From an uncultured Christensenella sp. (GTDB taxonomy: Bacteria > Bacillota > Clostridia > Christensenellales > UBA1242): a stretch of DNA of 9,260 nucleotides. A program made the position numbers and the translations under genes. Under the pieces are notes generated by a model. It saw only the letters and a list, made by a program, of their open reading frames with translations, ran no database searches and was not told the origin of the DNA. Below, piece by piece: positions 6,708 to 9,260 of the stretch. Where the stretch lies: NCBI GenBank assembly GCA_905212505.1, contig CAJMEO010000014.1:1-9260 (forward strand). Reading direction: 5' to 3'. Within the stretch, counting starts at the first letter, position 1. Each line of letters starts with the position of its first letter.

Positions 6708-7013
6708 TTAAATTTCATCATTTTGTTTAAGTTTTTCAATCAATTTATCTCGTTCAATCAATAATTCTTCATCAGACATATTACTAAAATCTAAGTCTTT
6801 ATTTTCACCATACATTTCAAGCAAAACTTTAACCGCACAAATATCGGGAGGCACATTTTTTTTAGTAACTTTTCTTTTTGTAAGCACCATTTTCCCTTCT
6901 TCTTCTTTGCAAAACTCTTCGGTCACCTCCTTATTCAAATAACCAAGAGCACGCTTTATCAAAGCTTTGTTTAATTTTTTGTTATATTCAAATTCTTTTT
7001 CCATATCTTTCAT
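6708..7013 (-). CDS. Terminase small subunit-like protein, apparently lacking the N-terminal DNA-binding domain
   Basis: This protein has 101 residues. The stretch ALGYLNKEVTEEF (22-34), followed by KRKVTKKNVPPDICAVKVL (46-64), matches the C-terminal part of many small terminase subunits. These have a GY..E-E...-KRKVVTK-VPPD--A--F-L pattern after a helix-turn-helix. A final helical section, MSDEELLIERDKLIEKL (79-95), follows. In a full TerS the DNA-binding helices would come before the GY motif, and here only about 20 lysine-rich residues do. TerS normally recognises the packaging site and stimulates TerL. The gene lies after TerL, overlapping it by 26 bp; the usual order is TerS first. The ATG at 7013 has AAAGG upstream; a second ATG at 7004 is possible. 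It could instead be an accessory that only keeps the TerL- or portal-facing part. Confidence 0.6.
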   Translation of the reverse strand: MKDMEKEFEYNKKLNKALIKRALGYLNKEVTEEFCKEEEGKMVLTKRKVTKKNVPPDICAVKVLLEMYGENKDLDFSNMSDEELLIERDKLIEKLKQNDEI

Positions 7014-8424
7014 TTTTTGCCTTTCTAAATAATCTTTCTTTATCTTTTTGTATGAAACTTACAGGTTTAACAAAATGATTTTCAGGCTTTGTCATAACAT
7101 AATATCTAAGTTCGTCCAAAGCATGGTCATCTTTTTTAATAGGGCTGTCGCCCTTTCCCCAAAAATAGCTTTTAATTTCTCTTATCATGTTCACACAATT
7201 TTTAAAGATAAAAAGTTTACGCTCTCCCTCACAATTACAAATCAAATTCTTAACTCGGCTTATTCCACTAAACAAATCTTTGTTCACATTTGTATTAACA
7301 CAAATTCCATAATCTAAAAACAAACTTGCAACGCTTTTAGAACTTGCAAGCGTGGTTTGATTTGCCGCGCTGTCAATCAAAGCCGAAAGTTTTCCGTTAC
7401 TAAGTCTGGGCCAACCCAAATGATCTGCAATTTCAAGTATTTTTTTGCTGTGATGTTCCATGTCTTTGCCCGCCTCATAATGTTCGGCAATAACATAAAT
7501 ATTTCCGTCAAAATCAACAGCATAAAAGTGGCAAGACAGCGGATTTCTAAATCCGGGGTCAATGCTAACATTGTCAAACCACTCTTTCGGAACATCAAAG
7601 GGTTCAATCACATTAAATTGTTCACTAAAGTTATTATAAACAAGCCCACCATTAAAATTAAATTTCCCATAACATCTTGTTTCAAGCTCGTCACAACTTA
7701 AGGTTTTTTTTAATGCGTCAATTTCTTTTTTATCCAAAAAAGGGTTATCTTCCCAACTTAAAAATTCACACCAAACTTCATCATCTTGATTTTCATTCAA
7801 ATAAATTGTGTCATAAACCCAAGTCAAACCCTTTAAAGGGGTCATTGTGCCAAAAATTTCGCCACATTTGTCAATAACACGCATCTTACATTCAAGATAA
7901 ATATCATAAGGGGGTTCTTCATCAAACCACACATAGTCTAAACTAGTGCCCTGAAATTTTTCTCTGCCTTGGTCACAACTTTTAAATCCAATTGTGCTAA
8001 TTCCACCAAAAACATTTTTAATCAAAATTTTGTCAATAATGCCTGAATTTAAACTATCTTTTCTTCCGCTCAGCATAACAATATCTTCAATCCAATCCGG
8101 GTTTAAATAACTCAAAATTTTGCTTTGAGCAACATCTCTTTGAACTTGGCTTGACAAACTCACAACCCACCCTGAAGTGTTTGGCTTATTTTTTTTATAC
8201 GGATGAATTCCTCTTGCAATAAACAAAACCTCAACAGCCCCACATTCGGTTTTTCCGGTTCGATTTCCTCCAAAAACCCAGCGGTTTTTTTTGGCACATT
8301 TATGAAACAAAACTTGCTTTTCATGAACAACTTCACCCTTATTATATCTTTTAAGTTTATCATTATTTTTTCGTCTTAAAATTTCGTTATTAATTAAATT
8401 TAAGTTTCTAAGTAATTGTCGCAT
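6988..8424 (-). CDS. terL: Terminase large subunit (packaging ATPase and nuclease)
   Basis: This 478-residue enzyme pumps DNA into the prohead and cuts the concatemer. The ATPase domain shows Walker A GGNRTGKT (52-59), Walker B YVWFDEE (164-170, with D168 and catalytic E169) and the coupling motif GTMTPLKG (192-199). The RNase H-like nuclease domain shows SIDPG (287-291, D289), ALIDSAAN (348-355, D351) and KKDDHALDELRYY (430-442, with D433 and D437). All expected acidic metal ligands are present, so the protein looks fully active. Its length is typical of the T4/P22 TerL class. The ATG at 8424 has GGAGA 5 nt upstream. It is the first gene of the minus-strand operon and overlaps the TerS-like gene. 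Confidence 0.96.
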   Translation of the reverse strand: MRQLLRNLNLINNEILRRKNNDKLKRYNKGEVVHEKQVLFHKCAKKNRWVFGGNRTGKTECGAVEVLFIARGIHPYKKNKPNTSGWVVSLSSQVQRDVAQSKILSYLNPDWIEDIVMLSGRKDSLNSGIIDKILIKNVFGGISTIGFKSCDQGREKFQGTSLDYVWFDEEPPYDIYLECKMRVIDKCGEIFGTMTPLKGLTWVYDTIYLNENQDDEVWCEFLSWEDNPFLDKKEIDALKKTLSCDELETRCYGKFNFNGGLVYNNFSEQFNVIEPFDVPKEWFDNVSIDPGFRNPLSCHFYAVDFDGNIYVIAEHYEAGKDMEHHSKKILEIADHLGWPRLSNGKLSALIDSAANQTTLASSKSVASLFLDYGICVNTNVNKDLFSGISRVKNLICNCEGERKLFIFKNCVNMIREIKSYFWGKGDSPIKKDDHALDELRYYVMTKPENHFVKPVSFIQKDKERLFRKAKNERYGKRI

Positions 8425-8496
8425 TTTTTCTCCGTTTGAAAATTTTAAAATTGTATAAAATATAGTTAGTAATCGTATAATATTTTGAGGTTAAAT
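8425..8496. other. Divergent intergenic region between terminase operon and SH3 gene
   Basis: This 72-bp, very AT-rich stretch must hold the start signals for the plus-strand gene, and for the minus-strand operon if that operon begins here. The Shine-Dalgarno for terL (GGAGA on the minus strand) and that for the SH3 gene (TGAGG, 8486-8490) are clear. I see no convincing -35/-10 pair on the minus strand, so operon transcription may start elsewhere, use a phage-specific promoter or need an activator. No obvious attachment core, operator repeat or terminator is visible. Confidence 0.55.
8476..8481 (+). promoter_or_regulatory. Possible -10 element (TATAAT) for the SH3-domain gene
   Basis: A perfect TATAAT lies upstream of the plus-strand gene. 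The best -35 candidate is TTGTAT (8451-8456), which matches the consensus poorly and has a 19-bp spacer. Transcription from it would begin near 8488, cutting into the ribosome binding site, which argues against it. In such AT-rich DNA the motif may be chance. Confidence 0.25.
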
Positions 8497-9231
8497 TTGA
8501 AAAAGCATATTTTCATTTTATGTTGTTTGCTATTTGTTTTTATCTCTTCATTTTTATTGCATAGTTTTGGTGAAGAATTTATCACACAAACGGCATCAAA
8601 AGAAGAATTTTTATATGGAAGAATAATTTCAAACAACGCAAATCTTTTAAAAATGAGTGTAAAGTTTGAAGACCCTTCAAGCATATATTTTTTGCTTGAA
8701 GAAAGTTATTTCGTAAAAATTCTTAACAAAGTTCAAGATGATTTTTATTATGTAGAATATAAAGATATAAAGGGATATGTAAAAGCTGAAAACATTGCTA
8801 TCGTTAACGAACAAATTCAAAACCCTTATCTTGACAACATCACTTTCAACATTGCAAAAGACTGTTTTCTCTACAATGAACCAAAAAATAACGAAAAAAA
8901 TCAAATTTTAAAACTAATAAAGGACCAAACTATTACTTATTATGGTAAAATCTTTGCTGACCAAATTCAATCAAATAGTGGCGACGTATGGTATTATTCA
9001 AGTGTAGAGACAGAAAATGGTAAAATCTTTGGTTATATTCATTCAAGTTACACCTATAACCTTTCGCCCATTTCGCCATGCAAAGAAATTTCAACAGAAC
9101 ACTCAAAAGCAAACAATATAAATGAAATATTAAATCTAAACATCAAAACTCAATCAGTTATTGTTGTAATAATAAGTCTGCCAATATTATTTCTTATTTT
9201 CACGCTTATAAAAGGTTTCAAAAGGGTTTAA
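8497..9231 (+). CDS. Membrane-anchored extracytoplasmic protein with SH3-like repeats
   Basis: This 244-residue protein starts with MKK and a hydrophobic segment (4-23), a signal peptide or N-terminal anchor. The first SH3-like (bacterial SH3/YgiM type) region is about 38-104, with FVKILNKVQDDFYYVEYKDI and GYVKAENIAIV. A second, more divergent one is about 113-192, with FLYNEPKNNEKNQIL, VWYYSS and GKIFGYIHSSYTY. A C-terminal membrane helix (219-239) ends in KGFKRV, a positive-inside stop. The domain part should therefore lie outside the membrane, probably near the cell wall. The start is TTG at 8497, supported by TGAGG 6 nt upstream; an upstream in-frame TTG at 8485 lacks a usable site. It is divergent from the phage operon and reads as a host gene, although a phage-encoded cell-surface (moron) role cannot be excluded. 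The exact ligand is unknown. Confidence 0.82.
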   Translation: MKKHIFILCCLLFVFISSFLLHSFGEEFITQTASKEEFLYGRIISNNANLLKMSVKFEDPSSIYFLLEESYFVKILNKVQDDFYYVEYKDIKGYVKAENIAIVNEQIQNPYLDNITFNIAKDCFLYNEPKNNEKNQILKLIKDQTITYYGKIFADQIQSNSGDVWYYSSVETENGKIFGYIHSSYTYNLSPISPCKEISTEHSKANNINEILNLNIKTQSVIVVIISLPILFLIFTLIKGFKRV

Positions 9232-9260
9232 ACATAACTGTATTTTCTGTTAAGTCTATA

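Noticed and set aside
7357..7701. Plus-strand open frame of 114 codons opposite the terL nuclease domain
   Set aside because: The minus-strand frame encodes conserved nuclease motifs here, so the plus-strand frame is a shadow without recognisable features.
8425..8496. Attachment site (attL/attR) at the phage-host junction
   Set aside because: No second copy of any distinctive stretch is visible in the window and no integrase is present; a core repeat cannot be identified from one side only.
8466..8904. Two minus-strand open frames (72 and 75 codons) opposite the SH3 gene
   Set aside because: They are antisense to a gene with a signal sequence, domain pattern and ribosome binding site, and their low-complexity Phe/Ile composition is typical of shadows.
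9232..9260. Possible terminator after the SH3 gene
   Set aside because: The 29 bases after the stop show no convincing inverted repeat followed by a T-run; the window ends too soon to judge.

Overview
This window is a low-GC (by eye roughly 30%), densely packed phage structural region. The gene content, the strong AGGAG-type ribosome binding sites and the BhlA/UviB-type holin suggest a Firmicutes host, most likely a clostridial gut-type lineage. No species can be named from the sequence. No tRNA, rRNA, CRISPR array, IS element or integrase is visible.

Layout. Everything from 8424 down to 1 is one minus-strand operon, read right to left. In order it holds: the large terminase (8424-6988), a short TerS-like protein (7013-6708), a P22-type portal (6695-4803), a scaffold (4799-4149), an HK97-fold major capsid protein (4139-2970), an 89-aa unnamed protein (2901-2632), a gp4-like head-tail adaptor (2635-2030), a gp10-like beta-rich tail nozzle or DNA-stabilisation protein (2030-504), an 81-aa helical protein (511-266), a BhlA/UviB-type holin (263-27), and the first codons of another gene (17-1). 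Genes overlap or lie within about 12 bp of each other. The one exception is a 68-bp gap after the capsid gene, which holds a strong hairpin. On the plus strand, 8497-9231 encodes a secreted, membrane-anchored protein with SH3-like repeats. It diverges from the terminase gene and looks like a bacterial rather than a virion gene.

How it works together. TerL and TerS load DNA through the portal into a shell built by the scaffold and capsid proteins. The gp4-like and gp10-like proteins then close the portal and extend it into a short podovirus-type tail. The holin belongs to the lysis step. The order portal-scaffold-coat-gp4-gp10 matches the morphogenetic block of P22-like podoviruses. However, no needle, ejection proteins or tailspike appear between the nozzle and the holin.

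Most interesting points: (1) the TerS-like gene lies downstream of TerL and appears to lack an N-terminal DNA-binding domain; (2) the terminase operon directly abuts a divergent host-like gene with no early phage genes between them, which raises the possibility of a prophage edge or a domesticated, GTA-like cassette; (3) the structured gap after the capsid gene; (4) the reduced set of tail genes. All family calls rest on motifs and gene order recognised by eye.
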